DNA of 64,000 nucleotides from JBQTGK01 sp052400665 (GTDB lineage Bacteria > Bacteroidota > Bacteroidia > Bacteroidales > Marinifilaceae), in NCBI GenBank assembly GCA_052400665.1, contig JBQTGK010000003.1. One strand, written 5' to 3'. Below the pieces are notes generated by a model. It made no database searches, was not told the DNA's origin, and worked only from the letters and a program-made list of their open reading frames with translations. The translations under genes were made by a program, and so were the position numbers. Shown piece after piece: positions 34,828 through 44,413 of this stretch; position 1 is the first letter of the stretch, and the number at the start of each line of letters is the position of its first letter.

Positions 34828-36684
34828 TTAGTTTTTAGTAAGTGTAGCTGCTTTAGTTACAGTATTTAAAGTAATAGTGTAGTTTCCAGCTTCTGAAATT
34901 GGATAGTTAGCTCCATCTTGAGTTAATGCACTTAAGTCGCCACCAAAGTTAACACCCCAGTCGTCATTAGCTCTGAATTTAAATTCACCAACAGTTAAAT
35001 CAACAGTTGCAGTGAATACTTCATTTGTAGCATCCCAAGTCATATCTGTGTCAGTATCCCATCCACCAGGAGTAGCATCACCAATTAATCCCCAACGGTT
35101 AGCAACATAAGTGTATTCATGAGGAGTACTTAGGTCAAGAGCAATTTCGTAGTCTGCTTCAACTTCATTTACCATATTTGAACCATCCTGAGATAGATAA
35201 GTATCTCCTTCGTTTAGACCGACATTAATTGGCCAGTTATTGTTAGCTCTGAATTTATACTCTCCAGCAGTTAGGTGCATGTTTCCTCTCCAGGTTTGTG
35301 TTGTTGGATCGAAAGTTAAGTCGGTATCAGGACCCCACCCGCCAGGAGTAGCATCACCAATAATTGCCCACTCTGTAGCAACAGCAGTATAGCTAATTGG
35401 AGAATTAGATAGATTAACATTTACTTTATAATATCCGGCAGGAGAGTGGAAGTTGCCACCAGTAATATCTAATTCACCCTCATTTGCACCAGCACCGTAA
35501 TTTGTTGGATCATTCCATTTAGGAAGACCAGTAAATTTCCATTGGTTATCAACATTAGCCATATATACAAATCCTTCAAGTATAGTTGGATTGTCGGTAG
35601 TGTTTTTCACAATAGGAGAATTAGCTGGATCCCAGTTATTATACGTTGATCCAGGATAACTATCAGCAACGTAATCGCCAGGTAAGTACCAGGTAGTGAT
35701 ATCTGCTATGGTTGAGAATTCGATATTATCACCATAAGCTGTTCCTTCGCTATTAGTAGCAAAAGCTCTTACAAAGTAAGTAGTTCCTGAAGCAAGCCCA
35801 GAAAGAGCTGCTGTCATAGTTCCTGTAGTGTTTTCAGCATCTGAAATTTTAGTGTCAGCAGTAGTTGGATTTTCAGCCATTGCATATACAAAACCTCTTT
35901 CGGTAATATCAACACCACCAGTTACAATTACATTACCATATACGTTTGCTTCTGTTTTTGTTACATCTCTTACACTATCGGTTGTAAGTACCGCAACACC
36001 ATTGCTAGTTGTAAAACTCACTTCTTCACTATATTCAGTTCCAATAGAGTTAGTTGCATAAGCACGGGCGTAATAGGTTGTTGCAGGTAATAAGCCTTTT
36101 AAATCAGCTGTAAACTCACCTATATCGCTTCCGTTTAAAGTTGTGTCATTTTCAATAGTTGGAAGAGTTTCCATGTTCCAACACACACCTTTTGCGGTCA
36201 CTTCTGCTTTTCCATCGTAAGGAATATTGGCAGTTATTTGAGCAAAAATATCAGTAATACTACTTGCTTCGTTAATAGTTACAGTGGCAAGGTTGGCAAG
36301 AGTTGAAAATGTTTCGTCTTCTCCATAAATTATGGAACCATCAGTCATAATTGCATAAGCTCTGTAGTGGTAGGTTGTTAAATGTTCCAAACCTTCTACT
36401 GTTACCCAGTAAACTGCTTTGTCGATTTTTTCAGCAGGATTTCTATTGTCATAAATAGTTGGATTTTCTGCAGTAGCAACAGCTACACCATACTCAATAA
36501 TGCCATCGCTTTCGGCTACTACCATTCCGCTTATTTCAACAGAAGTAGAAGTAATTCCGTCGTTTTGCCAGGTAGCCATTTCGGCATCTAATTTAACCAG
36601 GTCATCTTTATCGCAACCGGCAAATACTAAAAGTAAAGCCGAGAGAGTAAGACCTATTAATTTGGTAAATATATTTTTTTTCAT
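34828..36684 (-). CDS. SusF-like outer membrane starch-binding lipoprotein
   Basis: The 618-residue lipoprotein (lipobox LVFAGC, Cys24) has three FN3-like modules of about 90-100 residues with TTYYARAYATNSxGT motifs. A middle region follows, then two C-terminal SusE/SusF-type starch-binding modules with IGDATPGGW and GEYKFRANNNW / GEFKFRANDDW. SusE and SusF bind starch at the cell surface without cutting it and keep it near the SusCD importer. It is the fourth gene of the SusC-SusD-SusE-SusF-like order. The FN3-like front half differs from classical SusF, which is built of starch-binding modules. Confidence 0.85.
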   Translation of the reverse strand: MKKNIFTKLIGLTLSALLLVFAGCDKDDLVKLDAEMATWQNDGITSTSVEISGMVVAESDGIIEYGVAVATAENPTIYDNRNPAEKIDKAVYWVTVEGLEHLTTYHYRAYAIMTDGSIIYGEDETFSTLANLATVTINEASSITDIFAQITANIPYDGKAEVTAKGVCWNMETLPTIENDTTLNGSDIGEFTADLKGLLPATTYYARAYATNSIGTEYSEEVSFTTSNGVAVLTTDSVRDVTKTEANVYGNVIVTGGVDITERGFVYAMAENPTTADTKISDAENTTGTMTAALSGLASGTTYFVRAFATNSEGTAYGDNIEFSTIADITTWYLPGDYVADSYPGSTYNNWDPANSPIVKNTTDNPTILEGFVYMANVDNQWKFTGLPKWNDPTNYGAGANEGELDITGGNFHSPAGYYKVNVNLSNSPISYTAVATEWAIIGDATPGGWGPDTDLTFDPTTQTWRGNMHLTAGEYKFRANNNWPINVGLNEGDTYLSQDGSNMVNEVEADYEIALDLSTPHEYTYVANRWGLIGDATPGGWDTDTDMTWDATNEVFTATVDLTVGEFKFRANDDWGVNFGGDLSALTQDGANYPISEAGNYTITLNTVTKAATLTKN

Positions 36685-36740
36685 ACTTAAATGTTTAGTA
36701 CTAATATGATTAATATTTTGAATAAAATAGATAATATATT

Positions 36741-36767
36741 AGGGGTGCAATGTGTAATGGCACCCCT
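36741..36767 (-). terminator. Intercistronic hairpin between susE and the susF-like gene
   Basis: AGGGGTGC pairs exactly with GCACCCCT around an 11-base loop. The downstream minus-strand sequence is AT-rich without a pure T run, so it is more likely an attenuator or mRNA-stabilising stem than a full stop. Confidence 0.55.
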
Positions 36768-36782
36768 TAATTTATTCATGTA

Positions 36783-37826
36783 TTAATTTTTAACAACAGT
36801 TGCTACTGATCCATTAATGTCTAGTTTAATGGTATAGTTACCAGCTCCGTCAGATACAGGAATATTTTTACCACCCTGACTTAACTGAACTGTCATGTTA
36901 TCATCATCATAGTTGTCAGCGCTACCGTCGGCTGTTCCGTTACCACCAAGATTCCATGCCCATCCGTCGTTTAATCTGAATTTGAAATTACCATCAGTTA
37001 AATCGATAGTAATATCCCAGGTACGATCAGCTAAGTTGTAATCCATTTTAGAATCCGGAGCATTCCAACCATTTGGAGTTGCATCACCAACAAGACCAAT
37101 GTTATATGCTTCCATAGTATAGGAAAGATCATTGGTATTAGCAGTGAAACTATACCAGCCAGCATCAGCAACTGTAATTGCAGAGCCATCTACGGCAAGA
37201 CCACTAGTTCCGGCTCCGTAAGTAATTGCATTATCAGGATCATGCAAAGTAAATGCATCACCAGCATCAAATTTCACATATCCTTCGTAAATGCCATCGC
37301 TACCTGGCGATTGGATTTTTTGTGTATCTTTTCCGTCAATTAGTACATCCAGACGAAGTAAACCAAATATGGTTATATTACCATTTACTGTTTCTGAGTT
37401 GTATACAAAGTCGTCAACTCCGAGTCCGGCATCAGCTTCGAGTACGCATCTTATTCTAAAATCGACAGAAGTTGTTACATCTTCCGGAAAACCGTTTAGT
37501 AAAATTGAATTTAGCTCGTTTACAGTTAATTCAATATTATTGCAAGTTACACCGTTGTAAATTTGAGTAACAGTTTCGAAATTATTTCCTGCTGGACATG
37601 CTTCAAGAAAATAAGTTGCAGATGCGTTAAATCCAGGATCAACAGGAGTACATTCAAAAACTACGTTATCAGTACCATTGGCTCTTACTAAAGTTAAATC
37701 GGGTAAAGTAAGAGTAGGAGCTATTACGTTATCGCTTAATACCAGTTGGTCTCCGTCTTCATCACAACTTGTGAAGAAGCCTAAAACTCCAACTAATGCG
37801 AATAAGTATATATAGTATTTTTTCAT
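36783..37826 (-). CDS. susE: SusE-family starch-binding lipoprotein
   Basis: The 347-residue lipoprotein (GFFTSCDEDGD, Cys21) has the SusE N-terminal domain (about residues 22-140). It ends in a SusE/SusF-type starch-binding module with LVGDATPNGW, GNFKFRLNDGWAWNLGG and a final VATVVKN. It lies 19 bases after SusD in the same operon. It binds alpha-glucan at the outer surface and influences the size of the maltodextrins imported. It contains one recognisable C-terminal module of the same kind as the two in the next gene, suggesting duplication. Confidence 0.88.
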   Translation of the reverse strand: MKKYYIYLFALVGVLGFFTSCDEDGDQLVLSDNVIAPTLTLPDLTLVRANGTDNVVFECTPVDPGFNASATYFLEACPAGNNFETVTQIYNGVTCNNIELTVNELNSILLNGFPEDVTTSVDFRIRCVLEADAGLGVDDFVYNSETVNGNITIFGLLRLDVLIDGKDTQKIQSPGSDGIYEGYVKFDAGDAFTLHDPDNAITYGAGTSGLAVDGSAITVADAGWYSFTANTNDLSYTMEAYNIGLVGDATPNGWNAPDSKMDYNLADRTWDITIDLTDGNFKFRLNDGWAWNLGGNGTADGSADNYDDDNMTVQLSQGGKNIPVSDGAGNYTIKLDINGSVATVVKN

Positions 37827-37845
37827 TTTTTAATATTTTAAACGA

Positions 37846-39465
37846 TTAATAACCATCATTTTGCTTAATGTTAGGATTAGATGATATTTCATCACCTGGG
37901 ATTGGGAAGATATTCAAATGGCTACTAGTACTTGTTCCATCATGAGTTCCACCTTTCCATTGCCATACATAGTCTCCTCCTGTAAATTTACCAAAGCGGA
38001 TAAGGTCAGTACGTCTTTGTCCTTCATAGTAAAATTCTCTTGCTCTTTCATCTAAGATAAAATCAGCATCTACATCAGCATCAGTAATATTTCCACTGGT
38101 ATCTCCATAGGCTCTTTCGCGAATTATATTGATATCAGCAACAGCAGCTCCTGCACCTTCGATGTGAAATAAAGCTTCAGCTCTCATTAAATAAGCATCT
38201 GCCAAACGGAATACAGGAAAATCTGTAGAAGCAAAAGTTGGATTATAGTTGTCTGCTTGTGTACCGTCGTGATTTTTAGCAGTAAACTTATAAACACCTA
38301 CACCATAGGCTCCACTAGAAGAAGGAGTTGGAATATCAATTTGCTGTTTTTGACTCAAGTAGATTCTTTTATCAGGAGCTTGTTCAAACAAACGATCTGT
38401 AGATGGAACAGGAACATTTCCGTAAACAGCAATTGTATCAACTAAAATGTTCAGTAAATCTTTTCTTGCTCTGTTACCATTCCAGTTGGTATTGGATGTT
38501 AAACCATGAAATGTTTCAGCAGGAATATAGTCTGCATCACTTGAAGATTCAATAATAAATGTGATTCCTCCGTTTCCTTGAGTATTAACACCATCTTCAG
38601 CAAAAGCAAAAATCATTTCGTTGTTTCCATGATCACGATCATTATCGGCACTAAAGTTTTGTCTGTAATCATCAGCTAAAGAGTAAGCAGGACTTGCAAT
38701 TACTTTATCGCAATAAGTTTTACATTCAGCCCACTGTGCTGTTCCAGTATATACTTCAGCATTTAAATAAATTTTAGCAAGTAGCATCCAACAAGTACCT
38801 TTATCTGCCTGAGGATAATTAGATCCTGGTTCTCCTAGGTCTGGTTCAATAGCTTTTAATTCGTCAATAATAAACTTAAATAAGTCAGCTCTTTGAATTT
38901 GCTCTGGAGAATATTTACCAACACCATCTTTTTCAGTTGTAAATGGAGGATTTGCAAATAAATCCATTTGCCAGTAGTAAGCAAGAGCTCTTAAGAATCT
39001 TGCTTCTGCGCGGTATCTAATAATATCAGCATCAGTACTACCTGCAGTAACATTTAAAAAGTCGTTAGCATAAGTTATACTTAAACTTAAACGTTGATAT
39101 ACTGCAGTTAAAAAAGGGTTTTGAGCACTCCATGTTTGAGTATTTAAATCAGCAATACCAACATCACCCCAAGCGCATATACCTTCATCAGTGGTAATTG
39201 TTTGTAGATTCCAAAGTGCTCTCATGGTAATAAAGAAGCCATCATCACTCGATGAAATATCTGCGTCTCCATCAGCTTGACCAGAAATTATAAAGCTGGC
39301 ATATATTTTAGCTAATGTTTGTTCCATATAGACTGGATCGTCTCCAAGGTTTCCCGATAATATTTGATTTGGGTCTATTGGAGTTACATCTAGGTCATCT
39401 GTACATGATGTGTATGCCAGTACAGAAACTAGAAAACCGAATATTATATATATATTTTTCTTCAT
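37846..39465 (-). CDS. susD: SusD/RagB-family substrate-binding lipoprotein
   Basis: The 539-residue lipoprotein (LAYTSCTDDLD, Cys21) has the tetratricopeptide-like SusD fold, with ARFLRALAYYWQMDLFAN, DKGTCWMLLAKIYLNAEVY and the C-terminal LRMAEA-like region (FRLADAYLMRAEALF, INIIRERAYG). SusD caps the SusC transporter and captures oligosaccharide at the cell surface. It begins 13 bases after SusC, as in nearly all such pairs. The locus context (GH13, GH31, GH65, SusE-type modules) makes alpha-glucan the likely ligand. Confidence 0.95.
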   Translation of the reverse strand: MKKNIYIIFGFLVSVLAYTSCTDDLDVTPIDPNQILSGNLGDDPVYMEQTLAKIYASFIISGQADGDADISSSDDGFFITMRALWNLQTITTDEGICAWGDVGIADLNTQTWSAQNPFLTAVYQRLSLSITYANDFLNVTAGSTDADIIRYRAEARFLRALAYYWQMDLFANPPFTTEKDGVGKYSPEQIQRADLFKFIIDELKAIEPDLGEPGSNYPQADKGTCWMLLAKIYLNAEVYTGTAQWAECKTYCDKVIASPAYSLADDYRQNFSADNDRDHGNNEMIFAFAEDGVNTQGNGGITFIIESSSDADYIPAETFHGLTSNTNWNGNRARKDLLNILVDTIAVYGNVPVPSTDRLFEQAPDKRIYLSQKQQIDIPTPSSSGAYGVGVYKFTAKNHDGTQADNYNPTFASTDFPVFRLADAYLMRAEALFHIEGAGAAVADINIIRERAYGDTSGNITDADVDADFILDERAREFYYEGQRRTDLIRFGKFTGGDYVWQWKGGTHDGTSTSSHLNIFPIPGDEISSNPNIKQNDGY

Positions 39466-39478
39466 CTGTTGTTGTGTT

Positions 39479-42442
39479 TTAGAAATTTAGATTTACACCT
39501 AATGTAAATGTACGAGGTCTAGGATAAAAGTTATTGTCAATACCTCCGTCAACTTCTGGATCTAGTCCACTATAATTTGTAATTGTGAATACATTTTGAA
39601 CAGTGAAGCTAAGTCTTGCATCAATTCCTTTTCCTGCAATATCCTGGAAAGAATAACCTGCACTGATATTATCCATTTTAAGAAATGATGCATTTTCAAC
39701 AAAATAATCTGAAGTAAACTGTCGTTTTACAAAATTTGTTTCACTCAAATAGGTTGGCATATTTTTCCAATATCCAATTTGTTGCATTTGATCATATGAT
39801 GCTCCAGAAGCAACTTGATTCATTACGTAGTTATCGATGTTTGCTCTTAATGAGGTTGACATATCGAAGTTTTTGTAATTAAATCTTGCTGAAAATCCTA
39901 AGATATATTTAGGGGTAGGACTGTGGTATATATACTTGTTAGCATTGTCACCATTAATTACTCCTCCATTGCCGGCAATATCTTCATATAGTCCTTCAAC
40001 CGGATTACCATCTGTATCGTAAATTTGTTTGTTAACAAAGAAAGAATAAGATTCTTCACCAACTCTAGTAATTTGAGTTGTTCCAGTCATACCACTACCA
40101 TAAGTTAATCCGATATAATTAGGATCATCATTTAATAGTAATTTGGTTACTTCTTGCTCGTTATGAGTGAAGTTGAAACCAATATTTAATGACATATCTG
40201 GTGTTGAAATTGGTACAGCATTAATATTGATTTCGATACCTTTATTTTCAAGACTACCAACATTAGTTAATAATCTATTCGAGAAGTTACTACCACTAGG
40301 AATAGTTACTTCATTCAAAAGGTCTTCTGTTTCACGGAAATAATATTCAATCGATCCGCTAATTCTATTATTTAAGAAACCGAAATCTAAACCAATATTT
40401 TGAGTTGTTGTTTCTTCCCATTTAATGTCAGGATCATAAGTATTAGGTCTTAAAGTAGGAGAATATACTCCATCAATAGGATAATAATAGCCTTGTCGTG
40501 ATGTTGTATATTTTGATTGAGCAGGATAGTCATCACCAACATCTTGTTGACCCGTTTTACCCCATCCTAATCTAAGTTTTAAATTAGAAAGAGCCCCTAT
40601 TCCTTTCATAAATGACTCTTCGTGAATTTTCCATGCAAAAGCTGCAGAAGGAAAAAATCCCCATTTGTTATCGTCTATAAAACGAGATGAACCATCGTAA
40701 CGGAACGTACCTGTTAAAAGGTATTTATTTTTAAAGGCATAGTTTAAACGACCAAAAAATGATACTAGATAGTTTTCTGTTTTGAATTCAGACTGATTAT
40801 CTATTTGTAATGGGTGATCAGCATCTTCAACAGATCTAGTGTAATCAGTTCCTTCTCTTTCAAAATGTTGCCATGAATATCCACCAGTAACATCAATTCT
40901 GTTATCTGAATTGAACTCTTTTTTATAGTTTAAGTAAAAATCAAGAAGATTATTTCTGTTTTCTGCAGTGTAATCGCTTAATTTCCCCCAAGCTGATGGT
41001 ACAAGTGTTGAAGGTGAGGTAGTTGGGCGATTGTTTTGACCATCACTTTCAGTATAGTCTGTTGCTAAATTTAAATTAGCTTGTAATCCATCAACGAATG
41101 GGAATGTGTAATTTAATTTGGCATTAGCAACAATTCTATAAACATCTGATTTGTTGTTTACAGCTTTTGCTTGTTCAACAGGATTTGGAGTACCTAGGTT
41201 AGCACCATAGTTTTGCCATTGGTAGTAACCATCAGATTCAACGTTACCATCGTATACAGGTTGAGTTGGGTCCATTGAAATTGCAGAGCCAATTGCTCCA
41301 TCATCACCAAAATTATTATTGGTCATCATGAATTTAGCATTCATATCTACCTTTAAAGACTTGTCAAAAAATGTAGGACTTAAATTTAATGATCCCGAAT
41401 ATCTTTGCATGTCAGTATTTTCAAGAATACCATTCTGATCTGTGTAACCTAATGAAACACGATAAGGAACGTTTTTTTCTGATCCAGAAAATGCAAGGTT
41501 ATGATTGTGTGAAACTGAAGTTCTGAAAATTTCATCTTGCCAATCCGTATTTTCAGTACCTAGTTTTTCATAGTTTAATGGATCGTAAAGACCTCTGTTT
41601 TCGTTTGCAATTTGTCTTAGCTGATCACCAGAGTAAACATTAACGTAATCTTCGGGTGTAGAAACTGAGAAATTAGCACTATAGTTAACTTTCATTTTTC
41701 CTTTTGCACCTTTTTTAGTGTTGATAATAATTACACCATTAGAAGCACGAGAACCATAAATTGCTGTTGCAGATGCATCTTTAAGTACAGTAAATGTTTC
41801 AATATCATTAGGATTGATAAAAGAAAGAGCATTTGAACTACCACTTACATTGTTTCCAACGCTTTCTATTGGCATTCCATCTACAATAATTAAAGGATCA
41901 TTTGAAGCGTTTAATGAAGAACCACCACGAATACGTATTGTTGATCCGCTTCCAGGAGCTCCACCTGTTGAGGTGATAACAACACCAGAAGATTTACCTA
42001 CCAAAAGATCTTGAGGAGAAGTAATATTTCCTTTGTTAAAATCTTTGGAAGAAACACTTGTTACGGAACCAGTTTTATCTTCTTTTTTAACTGTACCATA
42101 ACCAATTACAACAACCTCGGAAAGGTTTTCGGTTTCGACACTTAAAATCACATTGATTTGAGATTGCTCTCCAACAATAATTTCCTGAGTTCTGTAACCA
42201 ACAAAAGAATATACTATTGTAGAATTTGCATCTACATTTAATGTATATCTTCCATCAATGTCTGTTGTTGTTCCTATAGTAGTACCCTTTATAACTACGG
42301 AAACGCCGGGAATACCCATGCTATCGTTTGCATCGGTAACTGTTCCGCTAATTACTTTTTCCTGTGCCTGTATTATGGTAAAAGAAAATACCATAACAAG
42401 CATGAGAAGCAGTCTTCTTAGCATACTAATGTTAAGTTCCAT
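39479..42442 (-). CDS. susC: SusC/RagA-family TonB-dependent outer membrane transporter
   Basis: The 987-residue outer membrane protein has a signal peptide (to about residue 27, ending IIQAQ), the carboxypeptidase-like domain (VISGTVTDANDSMGIPGVSV) and the TonB box region with VVVIGYGTVKKEDKTGSV. The plug follows (GSTIRIRGGSSLNASNDPL) and then the 22-strand barrel ending in TFTLGVNLNF. It imports maltooligosaccharides using proton-motive force through TonB. An internal ATG six codons in gives an equally good signal peptide. It is the first gene of the susCDEF operon; a TATCTTTG -7 box lies on its strand at 42608-42601. Confidence 0.96.
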   Translation of the reverse strand: MELNISMLRRLLLMLVMVFSFTIIQAQEKVISGTVTDANDSMGIPGVSVVIKGTTIGTTTDIDGRYTLNVDANSTIVYSFVGYRTQEIIVGEQSQINVILSVETENLSEVVVIGYGTVKKEDKTGSVTSVSSKDFNKGNITSPQDLLVGKSSGVVITSTGGAPGSGSTIRIRGGSSLNASNDPLIIVDGMPIESVGNNVSGSSNALSFINPNDIETFTVLKDASATAIYGSRASNGVIIINTKKGAKGKMKVNYSANFSVSTPEDYVNVYSGDQLRQIANENRGLYDPLNYEKLGTENTDWQDEIFRTSVSHNHNLAFSGSEKNVPYRVSLGYTDQNGILENTDMQRYSGSLNLSPTFFDKSLKVDMNAKFMMTNNNFGDDGAIGSAISMDPTQPVYDGNVESDGYYQWQNYGANLGTPNPVEQAKAVNNKSDVYRIVANAKLNYTFPFVDGLQANLNLATDYTESDGQNNRPTTSPSTLVPSAWGKLSDYTAENRNNLLDFYLNYKKEFNSDNRIDVTGGYSWQHFEREGTDYTRSVEDADHPLQIDNQSEFKTENYLVSFFGRLNYAFKNKYLLTGTFRYDGSSRFIDDNKWGFFPSAAFAWKIHEESFMKGIGALSNLKLRLGWGKTGQQDVGDDYPAQSKYTTSRQGYYYPIDGVYSPTLRPNTYDPDIKWEETTTQNIGLDFGFLNNRISGSIEYYFRETEDLLNEVTIPSGSNFSNRLLTNVGSLENKGIEININAVPISTPDMSLNIGFNFTHNEQEVTKLLLNDDPNYIGLTYGSGMTGTTQITRVGEESYSFFVNKQIYDTDGNPVEGLYEDIAGNGGVINGDNANKYIYHSPTPKYILGFSARFNYKNFDMSTSLRANIDNYVMNQVASGASYDQMQQIGYWKNMPTYLSETNFVKRQFTSDYFVENASFLKMDNISAGYSFQDIAGKGIDARLSFTVQNVFTITNYSGLDPEVDGGIDNNFYPRPRTFTLGVNLNF

Positions 42443-42600
42443 AAAATAGAAATTTAAGATAATTATAAATTAGTTAATTAGGAAAGATAGTTAAAAAAAA
42501 GAAAGAAAAATATGAACTCAAGTTTCCGACTAATAAGCTTCCATTGTTCATCTTTATTCTCAATTATCTAATCCTTAAGTTAGCCTTAGTTTTCTGTTAT

Positions 42601-42608
42601 CAAAGATA
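42601..42608 (-). promoter_or_regulatory. Predicted -7 box of the susCDEF operon
   Basis: On the minus strand the sequence reads TATCTTTG, a consensus TAnnTTTG box, about 160 bases before the susC start. A clear TTG at the right spacing is not seen. Confidence 0.5.
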
Positions 42609-42663
42609 AATATTGCCTTTATGATAGTATAAATCATTGATAATTAAGTTTGAATAAATCATC

Positions 42664-42687
42664 GCAAACGTTACCGCAAACGTTTGA
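42664..42687. promoter_or_regulatory. Double LacI-type operator between susC and lacI-family gene
   Basis: Two palindromic sites with centres 12 bases apart: GCAAACGTTACC (imperfect) and GCAAACGTTTGA (near perfect). The GCAAACG/CGTTTGC form is typical of LacI-family operators. The same palindrome recurs at 44012 upstream of the permease-phosphorylase operon. The site lies upstream of the predicted promoters in both directions. Confidence 0.7.
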
Positions 42688-42871
42688 TATTTATATATTG
42701 ACATAATTGAATAATATCGAAATAAAAATGAAATTTGAACTTTCAATTGTTTAATTTTACCTATATTTACAATGGTTGTCATAACTTTTAAATTTGTGCA
42801 TTAAAGCGAATTAATACTTTGATAACATTGAAGTTGTATGAACTCTGGAAATATTAATTTATAGAAATTTT

Positions 42872-43891
42872 ATGAGAAGCGGTCAGGTTACCATTAAAGA
42901 CATCGCAAAAGAATTGGGGATATCAGCCTCAACAGTTTCAAGAGCCTTAAAAGATCATCCCGATATAAGTTCAAAAACAAAATTAGCTGTTAATCAACTT
43001 GCTAAAGAATGGCACTATAAACCCAATGCTGTAGCCTTAAGTTTACGCCATAGTAAAACAAATATTATTGGTGTTATTGTTCCCGAAATTGTTCATCACT
43101 TTTTTTCATCAGTAATTAGCGGAATAGAAAAGATTGCGCATGATGCAGGATATAATGTTATGATGTTTCAGTCGAATGAATCTTATGAACGGGAAGTAGC
43201 TAATGTACAAGCTTTACTTGCCAGTAGAGTTGATGGCGTTTTGGTTTCCATGTCGAAAGAAACGAAAGACTATAGTCATTTTAAAGAATTGAAAGACAAT
43301 GGTATTCCAATTGTATTTTTTGATAGAGTTTGTAATGAGCTTTCCTCGGATAATGTAATTGTAGATGATTTTGCTGGTGCATTTGCAGCAGTAGAGCATT
43401 TAATAAGTATTGGGTGTAAAAGAATTGCACACTTGTCTGCTCCTCAGCACATGTTATTAGGTCAAAATCGACAAAAAGGATATCGACAAGCGCTGCTAAA
43501 ACACAAACTTCCTATTCACGAGGAGTTAATATTAAAATGTGACAGTTTTGAGGAAGCTATAGCTAAAACACCTGATTTATTGCGATTACCTCAGCCTCCG
43601 GATGCTATTTTTGCAGTAAATGAATTAACAGCAGCTGGAGCATTATCGGTAGTAAAAAGAGTAGGTTTTAAAGTTCCCGAAGATATTTCCATAATTGGTT
43701 TTACTGATGGTGTTGTGTCCCGAACATCCGATCCTGCATTAACAACATTGGAGCAGCATGGATCGGAGGTTGGATTGCGTGCCTGTGAGTTACTTGTGGG
43801 CAGGATTAGTGATGGTGACATGGATTATGAACCAGTAACCAAAGTGGTTAAAACAAATTTAATTGTTCGGGGATCTACGAGAGAGCTGTAA
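42872..43891 (+). CDS. LacI-family transcriptional regulator of the alpha-glucan locus
   Basis: The 339-residue protein has an N-terminal LacI helix-turn-helix (VTIKDIAKELGISASTVSRALKD region, residues ~6-28), the hinge helix (NAVALSLRHSKTN) and a periplasmic-binding-protein-like effector domain (NIIGVIVPEIVHHFFSS onward, with GFTDGVVSRTSDPALTTLEQ). It probably senses maltose or a related sugar and binds the GCAAACGTTTGC-type sites found before susC and before the permease gene. This differs from the Bacteroides sus system, where the non-LacI regulator SusR is used. It is transcribed divergently from susC and has its own terminator. Confidence 0.93.
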   Translation: MRSGQVTIKDIAKELGISASTVSRALKDHPDISSKTKLAVNQLAKEWHYKPNAVALSLRHSKTNIIGVIVPEIVHHFFSSVISGIEKIAHDAGYNVMMFQSNESYEREVANVQALLASRVDGVLVSMSKETKDYSHFKELKDNGIPIVFFDRVCNELSSDNVIVDDFAGAFAAVEHLISIGCKRIAHLSAPQHMLLGQNRQKGYRQALLKHKLPIHEELILKCDSFEEAIAKTPDLLRLPQPPDAIFAVNELTAAGALSVVKRVGFKVPEDISIIGFTDGVVSRTSDPALTTLEQHGSEVGLRACELLVGRISDGDMDYEPVTKVVKTNLIVRGSTREL

Positions 43892-43913
43892 ATAAAAAAA
43901 TGAATATATATAG

Positions 43914-43942
43914 AGAGAGCTGCCATTGGTAGCTCTTTTTTA
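43914..43942 (+). terminator. Terminator of the LacI-family gene
   Basis: AGAGCTGC pairs with GGTAGCTCT-type sequence (8 pairs, one G-U) around a short loop, followed by T6. Confidence 0.75.
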
Positions 43943-44011
43943 TGTACTGAAGTAAAAGTTGTAAATAAACAGGTAATATTTAATAAAAATTAGATTTTTT
44001 TGCATTTTGTT

Positions 44012-44023
44012 GCAAACGTTTGT
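44012..44023. promoter_or_regulatory. LacI-type operator upstream of the permease operon
   Basis: GCAAACGTTTGT is nearly the same palindrome as the site at 42676-42687. Its centre is about 86 bases before the predicted -7 box, so upstream of the promoter rather than overlapping it. Confidence 0.7.
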
Positions 44024-44080
44024 TATGGGTGTTGTATTACTAAAGTAGGGGCTTTTAGAGCTTTTTTTGATTTTTGATTT

Positions 44081-44111
44081 TTGATGAATTCGTAAATTTT
44101 CTCTACTTTTG
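44081..44111 (+). promoter_or_regulatory. Bacteroidota-type promoter for the permease-pgmB-GH65 operon
   Basis: TTG at 44081-44083 and TACTTTTG at 44104-44111 are separated by 20 bases, fitting TTG-N17-23-TAnnTTTG. It implies a leader of about 300 bases before the permease start. Confidence 0.55.
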
Positions 44112-44413
44112 ACCGCAGAGGGAAACCTCTATTCCGACTTAATAAAAAAACTTCCTGGTAAAATATGATCTCATTTCCGGATAGATGAAGGAGATGAAAA
44201 CGATCAGAATCGATTAAATGTTTGATATAATATTTAATGGTTAGTTGGTTTTAGTACTGTGTTTGGAATCAAACACATTGATTCATGATTATTTCCAGAT
44301 TTCTTCTTTCCTAATTAATTGTAATTATTTAATGGCATCTTTTGATGTAATTAAAATGATTTTGTGAATTCAAGCGTCTAATATTTTAGACAGAGTATTT
44401 AATAATTGATCAG

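Larger units (their letters stand above)
43892..44413. promoter_or_regulatory. 522-base regulatory region before the permease-phosphorylase operon
   Basis: After the lacI terminator this gap holds a LacI-type operator (44012-44023), a promoter (44081-44111) and a leader of about 300 bases. The leader starts with a small hairpin AGAGG-GAAA-CCTCT (44117-44130) with a GNRA-type loop. No coding frame is supported. Confidence 0.55.
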
